A DNA stretch of 64,000 bases, from positions 368,651 through 432,650 of the forward strand of contig CAJUER010000001.1 of NCBI GenBank assembly GCA_910585705.1. Reading direction: 5' to 3'. Under the pieces are notes generated by a model. The model made no database searches and had not been told where the DNA came from. It saw only the letters and a program-made list of their open reading frames with translations. Below, piece by piece: positions 7,641 through 16,262 of this stretch. The first letter of the stretch is position 1. Each line of letters starts with the position of its first letter. Made by a program: the position numbers and the translations under genes. This DNA is from an uncultured Christensenella sp. (GTDB taxonomy: Bacteria > Bacillota > Clostridia > Christensenellales > Borkfalkiaceae).

Positions 7641-7850
7641 ATGGCACGAAGCGAAGCGCAGCGCGCGGCGGATAAGCGTTACAGGGAGAAGCACCCGAAA
7701 ACTGGCGTATCGTGGGGAACGTACTTGAAGCCCGAGGACGCAGCAGAGCTTGACGCGCTGTTGAAGCAGACGGGGAAAGGGCGCGCCGAATTTCTGCGCT
7801 GGGCTATGGAACAGCTCAAAAAGACCACTGACACAGAACCGGGCGACTGA
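7641..7850 (+). CDS. Ribbon-helix-helix-like DNA-binding protein
   Basis: A 69-residue protein starting MARSEAQRAADKRYREKH, a pattern seen in small Arc/MetJ-type (RHH) proteins of Clostridia. A strand-like segment (TGVSWGTYLKP) and two helices follow. GGAGGTG directly precedes ATG 7641. A consensus promoter carrying an inverted repeat drives it, which suggests autoregulation. It precedes the transposase gene by 34 bases, separated by a hairpin, and may control that gene or the lysogenic state. Confidence 0.65.
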   Translation: MARSEAQRAADKRYREKHPKTGVSWGTYLKPEDAAELDALLKQTGKGRAEFLRWAMEQLKKTTDTEPGD

Positions 7851-7875
7851 TAGCAGTTGCCCGCTTTTACTTTTA
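7840..7875 (+). terminator. Hairpin between the RHH gene and the transposase
   Basis: CGGGCGACT and AGTTGCCCG pair (with one G-T) around a GATAGC loop overlapping the RHH stop codon. The tail CTTTTACTTTTAG is only moderately T-rich. It is probably a partial terminator lowering transposase expression; the transposase ribosome site AGGAGGG follows directly. Confidence 0.45.
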
Positions 7876-7884
7876 GGAGGGAAA

Positions 7885-8898
7885 ATGAAAGGTGTAAAAT
7901 ATTCAGCGAGGGAGAAGTTGCGCGCCCTCAAAATGTGGCTTGACGAGGGCAAACACTGGCTCTATGTGTGCAAGAAAATGAAATGCACCCGCGTGAGCCT
8001 TTGGCGGTGGAAAACAGCATACGACGGGACGCTTGCAAGCCTTGAAAACAAGTCGAGCCGCCCGCTCACGCCGCACCCGAACTCACAGACCGAGCAGGAG
8101 AAGCGGGACATTGAAAGGGTATTGAAAGAAAACCCGACAATGGGATACACGGAGATTTACGGCGAACTGCGCGCCAAGTGCGCCTACTCCCGGCACTATA
8201 TGACAATGTACAAATATATCCGGAGGTATTGTCTCCGCCCCGCCGAGGTGTACGAGCCGTATGTGGCGCAGCCGTATGACACCCCCGAAATGCTCGGGCA
8301 AAAATGGCAAATGGACGTGAAGTTTGTGCCGAGGGAGTGCTATATCGGGAAACCGCCCTACGAGAGACATTTTCAATACACGATGATAGACGAGGCGACG
8401 CGAGAGCGGTTTATCTATGCGTACCGCGAACACTCGGGCTGGTCTACGAAAGACTTTATCCAAAGGGCGGTGCTGTACTTCGGATATGCTCCCGCAGTAA
8501 TTCAGACCGACAACGGGACAGAATTCACGAACCCGAAAGGAACGGGAGAGGGCAAGGTGCATATTGCAGACGTAACGATGAAGCGGCTCGGAATCAGACA
8601 CCAGCTCATCAGACCGTACACCCCGAGGCACAACGGCAAGGTGGAGCGGTCGCACCGAACCGACCAAGAGCGATTTTATAATTTCTTGCAATACTCAACA
8701 TTTGAGGAGTTGCAAGAGAAAATGGGCGCGTGGCTCATTCGATACAACAAAGCCCCCTCAACCTCGCTCCGCGACCGGTACGGAAAAAGAGTTTTGCAAA
8801 GTCCTCTCGATAAGAGAGCCGAGCTTTTGCAGATTTTGAAAGAGGGAGAACGCAAAACGAGCGTGCGTTTCATTAAGAACCATTCCCGCGCGGCTTAA
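7885..8898 (+). CDS. DDE transposase/integrase, IS481-like
   Basis: A 337-residue protein with an N-terminal helix-turn-helix (residues about 8-50, with SLWRWKTAYDG), a second winged region, and an rve-type DDE core: D144 in WQMDVKF, D209 in QTDNGTEF and E254 in GKVERSHR. The length fits IS481/IS3-like transposases. AGGAGGG precedes ATG 7885. I found no clear terminal inverted repeats around it, and its base composition matches the phage genes beside it and not the AT-rich chromosome after 9 kb. It may therefore be the mobility gene of the prophage or a resident insertion-sequence gene that lost its ends. Confidence 0.8.
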   Translation: MKGVKYSAREKLRALKMWLDEGKHWLYVCKKMKCTRVSLWRWKTAYDGTLASLENKSSRPLTPHPNSQTEQEKRDIERVLKENPTMGYTEIYGELRAKCAYSRHYMTMYKYIRRYCLRPAEVYEPYVAQPYDTPEMLGQKWQMDVKFVPRECYIGKPPYERHFQYTMIDEATRERFIYAYREHSGWSTKDFIQRAVLYFGYAPAVIQTDNGTEFTNPKGTGEGKVHIADVTMKRLGIRHQLIRPYTPRHNGKVERSHRTDQERFYNFLQYSTFEELQEKMGAWLIRYNKAPSTSLRDRYGKRVLQSPLDKRAELLQILKEGERKTSVRFIKNHSRAA

Positions 8899-8925
8899 AT
8901 AAAACAAAAAGGGAAAGCGCGAAGT

Positions 8926-8950
8926 ATTCCCTTACCATAGGTAAGGGAAT
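8926..8950. repeat. Perfect 11-bp hairpin after the transposase
   Basis: ATTCCCTTACC (8926-8936) and GGTAAGGGAAT (8940-8950) flank an ATA loop. The following GCCTTTT is a weak T run, so it could end transposase transcription. The stretch 8899-9118 holds no gene. It also contains CTGTCAAAAA twice (8958 and 9023), which may be binding sites near a phage end. Confidence 0.6.
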
Positions 8951-9118
8951 GCCTTTTGCTGTCAAAAACAGGGTGGGTCTCGTGCGACCGTACCGAGGGA
9001 GAGCTTAAAAGTATAGAAAAATCTGTCAAAAAAAGGTCAATACAAAAAATGTGTAAAAAAAATGTAAAAAGTATGCTAAAAACGCTTGACTAAATTGCAA
9101 GAAATTTTTTAATATCGC

Positions 9119-9147
9119 TTGTTTTTTTTATTTCAATAATGTATAAT
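9119..9147 (+). promoter_or_regulatory. Promoter of the Cys-motif protein gene
   Basis: TTGTTT (9119-9124), 17 bases, TATAAT (9142-9147). The gene start at 9175 lies 27 bases downstream. Confidence 0.6.
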
Positions 9148-9174
9148 TAAATAAATTAGACGGGAGCTAGTTTT

Positions 9175-9963
9175 ATGTGGGATAATAACGCGCCTTTGCA
9201 ACTGCTGAAAACAATGCCTAAAAGGCTTAATCAGGAAAATCTTGAAAAAATCCAGTTGCTTATTGATGCGGATAAATATAAAAACAGTATAATAAGCGGG
9301 TTTGACCTTTGCGGAATATTTGCGCCATTCTGTCGCGGTTGTGACAAAACGAGCATTTATCCCTGTGCGGTTTCTTACATAAGAATGTTGCAATCCGAAG
9401 GAATGGAAATTGAAATTGACGCTTCTCCGAGTTCGTTTACAGCACAGCCTTATGCGCCGCAAATCGACATACCCAAAACAAAGCCCGTTACGGCAAAGCA
9501 AGCGGAAGCCAAGCCTTATGAAAGGCGACCCGTAAATAAATCTTACGAGCGCAAGGTTGCTGAAAATAAACCGTCCGTGAAACAGGCGGAGCCCAAACAG
9601 CCCTATGAAGTAAAATATCCCGAGCAAAAAGCTGCGGAACCGAAAGCGGTAGTAAAACAAACGGAAGTTTTCACGGTTAAAGAAACCGCGCCGCAATATG
9701 TGCCCACTCCGGCAACGCCGCCGCCCGTTACAGACAAAAGCAAATTATTCCCTTTGACGGAGGATAAACCAGTGGAAGATAAATATAAGGTATCGGAAAA
9801 TTCTTATTTGCAGGAAGAGCAGGTTGAAAAACCTGTTAATTCCGTATATAATCCCGTACAGAATAATAATGAAGCGGATAGGACAAAGGAGGAGCGTCAG
9901 CCTGATAAAGAAGCGTCGCCCCGTAAACTCCGTATTGCCGTAGCAAGAAGAAAACTTCAATAA
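9175..9963 (+). CDS. Protein with N-terminal Cys motif and long low-complexity tail
   Basis: ATG 9175 follows GGGAG. The 262-residue product has a folded-looking N-terminus of about 85 residues with DLCGIFAPFCRGCDK and a later IYPCAVSYIRM. The four cysteines could bind metal or form disulfides. Residues 90-262 are low-complexity and rich in Lys, Pro, Glu and Ala with short repeats (AKPYERR, KSYERK), and so are probably disordered. There is no signal peptide. I do not recognise the family. It is monocistronic, with its own promoter and terminator. Confidence 0.65.
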   Translation: MWDNNAPLQLLKTMPKRLNQENLEKIQLLIDADKYKNSIISGFDLCGIFAPFCRGCDKTSIYPCAVSYIRMLQSEGMEIEIDASPSSFTAQPYAPQIDIPKTKPVTAKQAEAKPYERRPVNKSYERKVAENKPSVKQAEPKQPYEVKYPEQKAAEPKAVVKQTEVFTVKETAPQYVPTPATPPPVTDKSKLFPLTEDKPVEDKYKVSENSYLQEEQVEKPVNSVYNPVQNNNEADRTKEERQPDKEASPRKLRIAVARRKLQ

Positions 9964-9977
9964 TAAGTAATTTAACT

Positions 9978-10002
9978 AAAAACCCCGCACGGCGGGGTTT
10001 TT
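9978..10002 (+). terminator. Terminator after the Cys-motif gene
   Basis: CCCCGC (9983-9988) and GCGGGG (9992-9997) flank an ACG loop, with A5 before and T5 after, so it can work in both directions. Confidence 0.85.
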
Positions 10003-10059
10003 AGCAACATAATTTATTTCTTTAAAAAACAAAAAATGTTTACAATGCTGTAAAATGAA

Positions 10060-10088
10060 TTGACAAGATATGCTATTTAAAATATAAT
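10060..10088 (+). promoter_or_regulatory. Promoter of the tRNA-Thr transcript
   Basis: TTGACA (10060-10065), 17 bases, TATAAT (10083-10088): a full consensus promoter. It lies about 120 bases before tRNA-Thr, so the transcript includes the tRNA-like relic between them. Confidence 0.75.
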
Positions 10089-10106
10089 AATCAAGTAATT
10101 GGGAAT

Positions 10107-10180
10107 AGTTGTTGCGGCTCGGTCGGTATAACGCATACTTGGCAAGAACTGGCAATGAGTAACAAGGTAAAACAACTTCT
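10107..10180 (+). pseudogene. Degenerate tRNA-like sequence
   Basis: AGTTGTT (10107-10113) can pair with AACAACT (10171-10177) as an acceptor stem. A D-loop-like GGTCGGTA and a TTGGCAA anticodon-loop-like heptamer (GGC, Ala) lie between at about the right spacing. The D and anticodon stems are mispaired and no GTTCAA T-loop remains. It is best explained as a decayed tRNA gene still inside the tRNA-Thr transcript; chance similarity is possible. Confidence 0.35.
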
Positions 10181-10206
10181 AAAATAATACAACTGAATAA
10201 GCATTT

Positions 10207-10282
10207 GCTGTTATGGCTCAGTCGGTAGAGCACGTCCTTGGTAAGGACGAGGTCGCGGGTTCAAGTCCCGCTAACAGCTCCA
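10207..10282 (+). tRNA. tRNA-Thr (GGT)
   Basis: A 76-base cloverleaf with CCA encoded. GCTGTTA pairs with TAACAGC, the D arm is GCTC/GAGC, and the anticodon stem CGTCC/GGACG closes loop TTGGTAA, giving anticodon GGT. The T arm contains GTTCAAG. Confidence 0.95.
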
Positions 10283-10283
10283 A

Positions 10284-10310
10284 AAAAACCGCTAAATTTA
10301 GCGGTTTTTT
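10284..10310 (+). terminator. Terminator after tRNA-Thr
   Basis: CCGCTAAATTTAGCGG forms a palindromic stem with A7 before and T7 after, directly past the tRNA CCA end. The following stretch 10311-10764 is very AT-rich and I see no gene or structured element in it. Confidence 0.85.
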
Positions 10311-10764
10311 TATTTTACCGATAAATATCGCATTTATCAATTATTTAGGAAAATCCCTACCCACAACGGCAAACGTTTGCAAACTTTTATGAGCAAAAAA
10401 ATTAGTATTCTGGTAAGTGAATTTACCCGTTATTACTTACTCTCAAAAACTGCTTAAAACTTCCGATATATGATTTTACAGAAATTTTCCCGCTAACCTA
10501 ATAATTTTTTTATTAATAATAATGTTTAGATTAAATATATACAAAACTTTAAACAAATTTCTGCATTTGCGGCAGAACTGTTGCGTTAAATTATCATGTT
10601 TATAGTTATTATTTAAAGGCGGAAGAAGCCTTTGAACTGCACCGTATTTTAAATTTAGTTGGCGAATTATTGAATTAATTAATAATAATAAATCCAAAAT
10701 TCGGGTTTACTTTTTTTGGGTTAAAATCATATTAAAATTCAGATATATTTATTAAATTTCGTAC

Positions 10765-10792
10765 TTGACAATGGATAATATGGGAATACAAT
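10765..10792 (+). promoter_or_regulatory. Promoter of the broken repeat-protein gene
   Basis: TTGACA (10765-10770), 16 bases, TACAAT (10787-10792), followed by the ribosome site AGGAGGGAG. The signals look intact although the gene is broken. Confidence 0.55.
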
Positions 10793-10810
10793 AAAGTTAA
10801 GGAGGGAGCT

Positions 10811-12501
10811 ATGAAGAAAATTTTATGTATTATCATTGCAATAGTAACGGCTTTTGCGGGGATAGTTTCTATAGGTGCGTGCAAGGTAAATTAAGGAACT
10901 AAATTTGAAATAAAATACGAAACCGACGGAAACGGCACAATACAGGGCGCGGCTATACAGTCCTTGAAATCAGGTGAACAGACCTTGGAAGTTGTGGCTG
11001 TTCCTAACGAAGGTTATAGGTTTGAAAAATGGTCTGATGACAACACGCAAAAAAACCGTTCGGACACAGTCAAAGACAGTGATTTAAAATTTACAGATTA
11101 CTTTAAAAAAGCCGAATATAATGTAAACTACAAGTCAAATTACGGCGGAACGTTAGAGGGCGCCACAGAGCAGATAGTCAAACACGGCGAAAGTGCAACA
11201 ATCGTTACGGCAAAGCCGTTTGTGGGTTATAGTTTTATAAGTTGGGACGACCAAAGCACGAATCCCGTGAGGACGGACGCAAATATTACGCGACATATGA
11301 CTGTAACGGCAAGATTTGAAAGGACGTCGTACGAGAAAAAGGCTATAACGTATGTAACTGACGGTAACGGAAGAATAGAAGGCGAGTCAAGCCAGCAAAT
11401 ATTAATGGGTGAAGACGCAACTACGGTAAAAGCTGTTGCAAACGACGGATACGAGTTTGTAAAATGGTCGGACGGCGTAACGACGGCAGAAAGACAAGAA
11501 AAGTGCGTGACGGAGAGTATAACGGTTACGGCGGAATTCAAGTGTATACGCGCAACGTTTAAGTTGAACTATAATTTAGGCGAAGCCGAGACTGATATAA
11601 CGAATTTACGTTTTACGATAATGATTTTATAGCTGTTGAGTTTCCCGTGCCTGAGAGAGAGCTGTTTACATTTGAAGGTTGGTACATAGGCGACGAGAAG
11701 GTAACCGACGTAAACGGCACAATGTTGGAAAGTAAAGAAATATTACAGAGAAAGGAGAGATAAATATACGCAAAATGGACTGCAAACGAACACTATACCT
11801 ACAAATTATTAATAGTTTATATAACTAAACTTGACGTTCTTATTCCGGATAGAACCAATAGCAGCAAAGGTACAAGTTAATTATGAAATGACCGATTTTG
11901 AAAGACAGATATGTCATGCAATAACAAAGCAGATGAAGACGTATTTGGATGATATGTTCGACGGCTTAGTAACTTTTGAGGTGGATGAGTATTTCACTGA
12001 AAACTTAGTAACTACTGAAAGTGTAACTACCGGAAGCGCAGGTTATGGTCAATTAAGTAATTGGATAATGGCTGACAGAATACCCGAAGTACAAGATATG
12101 CTCGATGATTACCAATCGGTTTTGACTTCGTTTAGTTTAAATGATGTTGAACTTAAATTACATAATTCAAACGGTGTAGCGGGGCAAAATATGGCGCGAT
12201 TTACTTCGATACGCTATTTTTACCGTTAACTGCACTAAACGAGCCGATTGAAAATTTGTTTGATTTAAATTATTGGGGTTGGGTTGAGGTGCTTGAGCCT
12301 TTTATTCATGAGTTGGCTCATACTATCGAAATGCAAATAGACGCTTACGAATATCATTGGACGGTAAGTTATTATCAACAAGTATACGGAATGAATGATA
12401 ACATTGAAATAACTAAATTATATTTTAACAATAAAGCGGTTATAGACGGTGTTGAGGTGGGCATACCGATTGAATTTTGGGCGGGAAAAATGAACGTATA
12501 G
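10811..12501 (+). pseudogene. Broken lipoprotein with InlB-type repeats and a HExxH metalloprotease domain
   Basis: ATG 10811 opens a lipoprotein signal (hydrophobic core, lipobox-like SIGAC). TAA 10892-10894 stops it at codon 28. The same frame then continues with three repeats of the bacterial 'GxxFxxWSDG...VTAxF' type, as in InlB B-repeat surface proteins. The frame shifts near 11605 into a Listeria-Bacteroides-type repeat (FEGWYIGDEKVTDVNG). TAA 11761 follows, then shifts near 11850 and 12215. The last segment has HELAHTIE, a zinc-protease HExxH motif. In all there are two nonsense codons and at least three frameshifts. Intact, it would be a surface lipoprotein of about 560 residues with a C-terminal peptidase. 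Confidence 0.8.
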
Positions 12502-12636
12502 CTTAAAAACTTAACAGTTTGACCTAAAATAAAAGTATCTGATTGGAAAAATATTTTTTATAATACATGAACAGATATTAAATTTGTATTAAAAATGGAG
12601 CGAATTAAGCAGGCAATATTTTCGAAATGTAAATAT

Positions 12637-12665
12637 AAAAGACCATCTAATAAGGTGGTCTTTTT
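12637..12665. terminator. Bidirectional terminator
   Basis: GACCATCT (12641-12648) pairs with AGGTGGTC (12653-12660) around AATA, with A4 before and T5 after. It ends both the broken repeat gene and the convergent DnaD-like gene. Confidence 0.8.
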
Positions 12666-12672
12666 ACTTTCT

Positions 12673-14385
12673 TTAATTTAATTCGGATAAATATTTTTTC
12701 AGGCATTCGCACGGATTGCCGTCTTTGTCGTATCCTGTGTCGTTGCATAGTTTGCAAGAGTATTTGGGAACAAAATCCTCTTTATTTATATTAAGCTCTT
12801 TTAATCGTTTATCGCCTTGTTCGGTCAGTTCGGTTATTCGCTTGGAAATAACTTCGGCGCGCTTTGCGTCGCGGATTTCGGCAAAAGCAAGTTCGATAGA
12901 CAGCTCGTTAAGTTCTCTGTAAATTTCGCCGTAAACGTCGTCCGAAGTTGCCGCCTGTAAAGCTTGTTCGGCTTTGTCTTCGGCATTATGGCGCAAATCG
13001 TAAAAATGTCTTTCGATTTCCGCCCTATTCGAACGGCTGTCGGAATTATTTGCAAAGCTTTTTGTTTTGCCCTTAATTTTGTCGGGGCTAAATATGCCTT
13101 CGGTTTTCCATGCGGAAAGTATTCCGCTCATATAGGCGGTGGGGTTGGATTTGCCGGAGGAAAGTTTTGCCGCTTCCAAAAGCATATCGTCGTTGAAGTT
13201 CCAGCTGCGCCATTTTGCAAGGCTTTGTCTGTCCCAGTCGATAATTTTTCTGGTAAGCCCGCAGGCGGATAAAATTTCTTTAATAAATTTATCGTCCGCG
13301 TCAAGCATTGCAAGGCGCTCGTTTACGCTTTTGTCCGCAACGATACCTTCGTCGTATAATCTTTTTATAAATGCGTTCATATCTTCGAAAGAGTTTGCAC
13401 TGTGTTTGAAACAGTAGTTTGCAATCGTTTTCATAGATAAGAACGAATAACCGAAATTGTACCAAACGTTTACATAATTTTCAATATACGGCGCGGAATT
13501 TTGCATATAAACGCCGAGTGCGCGCGCAATGTCGATAGCGGTGTTATATACCGAATTTTTGTTTTTGCAATAATCTTCTATTTCTTTAATATCGAACTTT
13601 TTGTTTTTATATAATTCGGTAAGCGCGCCGTCAAGCTTTTCAACCGTTTTGACCTTAAAAAATTTTGCGGCGGCGTAAATTGCATCGTCATTGAAGCCGA
13701 GTTCGTCCGTCCACTTTTTATATAATTTGTCGTCGTCGATATCGGGCTGTTTGTTTATCCCTGTTGCACTGAAAATTTTGAGAAGAGAAGGAGTGGATCC
13801 GGTATATGCCGAAAGTTTTTCGTCAACCTTCTTTGCGGTAAGCGCGCCGTCTTCCGCAAAACTTTTAGCAACTTTTTTTATGTATTGAAATCTTATATTA
13901 TCGCCTTTAAGATTTACGCAATAGGTAATAATCATTATAAGCGCGTTCTGTTCGAAGCCGTATTCTTCCAACAATAGGAAGTATTCACGGAACTCGTTCG
14001 TGGATATCATTCTGCCCTTTATAACGTTTTGCACGTTTTTGGTGAAATCAGCAAACTTTTCGGGCTTAAACTTTTTCGGCGTGCCGTAAATGTTGTCGGC
14101 GTCGAGAATTTTTACCTCGAAAGGCGAGAACGACAAAACGGAAACAAGCTCGAACTCTTCGAGATATTCGAAATATCCGCGAACGTCGTCTTCCGAAAGC
14201 GAAAGACTTTGCGCAAAATCGCTTAAAGTAAAGGAATTCATACCGCTTTGGTACAGATAAAGCGAATAGAGGTATACTTTAACCGAATTCGGCTCTAATA
14301 CGGGCATATATTTGGTTATAAACTTGTTTTCGATGCTTGTGAACGATTTTTTCGCAAGCTCGTCGGAAACCGATATTAAAGCCAT
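12673..14385 (-). CDS. DnaD/DnaB-like primosome protein with C-terminal zinc-binding motif
   Basis: The 570-residue protein contains at least two segments resembling the DnaD C-terminal domain. The clearest is YMSGILSAWKTEGIFSPDKI near residue 425, with another before it around residues 195-270 (KWTDELGFNDDAIYAAAKFF). The N-terminal 100 residues look like a winged-helix domain. The extreme C-terminus has CKLCNDTGYDKDGNPCEC, a cysteine cluster of the type at the N-terminus of DnaC/DnaI-like helicase loaders. DnaD and DnaB proteins of Bacillota remodel DNA and load the replicative helicase, which agrees with dnaB lying close by. The gene is convergent to the broken repeat gene. Exact role is inferred. 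Confidence 0.75.
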   Translation of the reverse strand: MALISVSDELAKKSFTSIENKFITKYMPVLEPNSVKVYLYSLYLYQSGMNSFTLSDFAQSLSLSEDDVRGYFEYLEEFELVSVLSFSPFEVKILDADNIYGTPKKFKPEKFADFTKNVQNVIKGRMISTNEFREYFLLLEEYGFEQNALIMIITYCVNLKGDNIRFQYIKKVAKSFAEDGALTAKKVDEKLSAYTGSTPSLLKIFSATGINKQPDIDDDKLYKKWTDELGFNDDAIYAAAKFFKVKTVEKLDGALTELYKNKKFDIKEIEDYCKNKNSVYNTAIDIARALGVYMQNSAPYIENYVNVWYNFGYSFLSMKTIANYCFKHSANSFEDMNAFIKRLYDEGIVADKSVNERLAMLDADDKFIKEILSACGLTRKIIDWDRQSLAKWRSWNFNDDMLLEAAKLSSGKSNPTAYMSGILSAWKTEGIFSPDKIKGKTKSFANNSDSRSNRAEIERHFYDLRHNAEDKAEQALQAATSDDVYGEIYRELNELSIELAFAEIRDAKRAEVISKRITELTEQGDKRLKELNINKEDFVPKYSCKLCNDTGYDKDGNPCECLKKYLSELN

Positions 14386-14582
14386 TTTTTTAAACTCCGT
14401 TTTAATGCTTGATTTCTTCCTTGAAAAGGACTATAATATTCAAGTAAAATATATTATAAGTGTATGAACGAAAAAAATCAATTACATTTGTCGTAATTTG
14501 CCGTAAATTTTTTTTCGGCTGATACAAGTATCATACGGCCGACTTATTCGTAATAACAAATTTTACGGTCGAGGAGTGAATT

Positions 14583-16259
14583 TTGCCTAATATTATAACA
14601 CCAACAACGCTTTGCAATAGCTTTGACGATTCACTGGATTTGACTGCGGTTACTTTGAAAAGTACCGCAGAAGACGGCGTGAAATTCGAGAGTATAAGTT
14701 TTCTCGGCAGGGAAACGGGCGACGGCAGAGTAAAAATTTTCGGTATGTTTGCAAGCGACGAAAAGTTGCCTGCTGCGGAAACTGTTTTGGTTATTCCTGA
14801 CAGTACGGAAGGAATTAATACCGATATTTTGAAAATGATAGTCAAAAAAGGTTACTCCGCTTTTATGGTCGATTATCGCGGCGATTGGGAGGATACCGAA
14901 TTTTCGACTTTTTATCCCGGTATAATCGATTATGCAAACGTGTCTCGTTGCGGCAACCATAAGGATTTCGTTGAAGATTCTGCGGATAAAACCTGTTGGT
15001 TTGAATGGATGAGCGTAGGCATTTATGCGAGAAAGTACATTTCCGAACGAACAGGCAGTAACGATATAGCCGTCATAGGCATAAGGGACGGCGGTGAAAT
15101 AGCGTGGAAAATAGGCGTAGCGAAGAAGTTTTCGTGTATAGTCACTGTATGCGCCGCCGGCTGGAAGGCGTACTCCGGAATAAGCAAATTCAAACCCATT
15201 GAGCAAGAACTGAACGAGGAGCGGTACCGCTTCATAGGCGGAATAGATTCTCAGGCTTATGCGCCTTACGTTAAGTGCCCCGTAATGATTATGTGTTCGA
15301 CTAACGATACACGCTTTGACTATGATAGGGCTTACGATACTTTTTCACGCATCAACCGTGAATTTGCGGAAGACAGCATTATAACATATTCTATTCGCTG
15401 CGATTCGTCTATAGGCGTTAAAAGCGCGACTGATATGTTTATGTTCTTAGATAAGCATTTAAAGCACCGTCAGGTGTTTATTCCCAAACCTGTCGAGTTG
15501 AACGTAACTGTCGACGAAGACGACAGCCTAATTGCGAATATCTGTTGTGACGATCAAGGAATAGTAGAAGAATACGGAATGTATCTTGCGGAAGACAGTA
15601 TCGATTCGGCTGTCAGAGATTGGTCCGTTTGCGAACTTAAACGAACTGTTTCTTCGCATGAGTACGAGTTTTTGCTGGATATTTACGAAAAAACTTCTAC
15701 AATATTCGTTTTGGGCTATGCTCGCTATTCCAACGGCTTTACTATCTGGTCGAAGATAGTCGTTAAAAAAATAAGCGGCAATTTCAGGAATATGGTGGGT
15801 AAGTGCCGCGTGCTTTATACAAGCAGAAACGGCACGGAAGGATTTTCGGTTGCCGATCCACGTTCGCAGGCGGTAGGAGGAATTTTCTTTACCGACGGCA
15901 TAATGATTCCGAAGTTAGTAACGAAAGCTAAGGGAATAAAAGGTATTTATTCGGTCGGCGGGTTGACTACTTACAGAATTAACAATCCGAAATTTTCACC
16001 GGACAGCGGTAACGTTTTAAAGATAGATATTTTCTGTGACGAAACGCAGGAAGTTATGTTTTTTTTGGAGGACGTAGAGAACGGTGAAACTTACAAATAC
16101 AGCCAAAGCGTTTTGGGCGGAGTGTGGCAAAGTCTGATACTTTCGAGTAAACATTTTAAAAATATCAGCGGAAACGCTTTAAGCGATTATATGCACAGTC
16201 TTAAATTCTGCATTACATGCGGAGGAGAATTTGCAGTGAACAACGTAATGTGGCTATAA
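14583..16259 (+). CDS. Alpha/beta-hydrolase-like protein, nucleophile serine missing
   Basis: A TTG start at 14583 follows GAGGAG; the product is 558 residues. Residues 60-300 look like an alpha/beta hydrolase of the dienelactone-hydrolase/acetylxylan-esterase type (YSAFMVDYRGD, then PVMIMCSTNDTRFDY for the acid loop). The nucleophile elbow, normally G-x-S-x-G, reads G166-I-R168-D-G170-G, so the serine is replaced by Arg. The C-terminal half resembles a beta-sandwich or carbohydrate-binding region. It is the first gene of a tight operon with lepB four bases on. It is probably not an active esterase; a binding or scaffolding role is possible. Confidence 0.6.
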   Translation: MPNIITPTTLCNSFDDSLDLTAVTLKSTAEDGVKFESISFLGRETGDGRVKIFGMFASDEKLPAAETVLVIPDSTEGINTDILKMIVKKGYSAFMVDYRGDWEDTEFSTFYPGIIDYANVSRCGNHKDFVEDSADKTCWFEWMSVGIYARKYISERTGSNDIAVIGIRDGGEIAWKIGVAKKFSCIVTVCAAGWKAYSGISKFKPIEQELNEERYRFIGGIDSQAYAPYVKCPVMIMCSTNDTRFDYDRAYDTFSRINREFAEDSIITYSIRCDSSIGVKSATDMFMFLDKHLKHRQVFIPKPVELNVTVDEDDSLIANICCDDQGIVEEYGMYLAEDSIDSAVRDWSVCELKRTVSSHEYEFLLDIYEKTSTIFVLGYARYSNGFTIWSKIVVKKISGNFRNMVGKCRVLYTSRNGTEGFSVADPRSQAVGGIFFTDGIMIPKLVTKAKGIKGIYSVGGLTTYRINNPKFSPDSGNVLKIDIFCDETQEVMFFLEDVENGETYKYSQSVLGGVWQSLILSSKHFKNISGNALSDYMHSLKFCITCGGEFAVNNVMWL

Positions 16260-16262
16260 ATA

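Noticed and set aside
7850..9000. A complete IS481-type insertion sequence
   Set aside because: I could not find matching terminal inverted repeats or a target duplication around the transposase gene.
10476..10697. A 73-codon minus-strand frame in the AT-rich gap
   Set aside because: It is Asn/Lys/Ile-rich low-complexity translation with no ribosome site and no similarity to anything I know.
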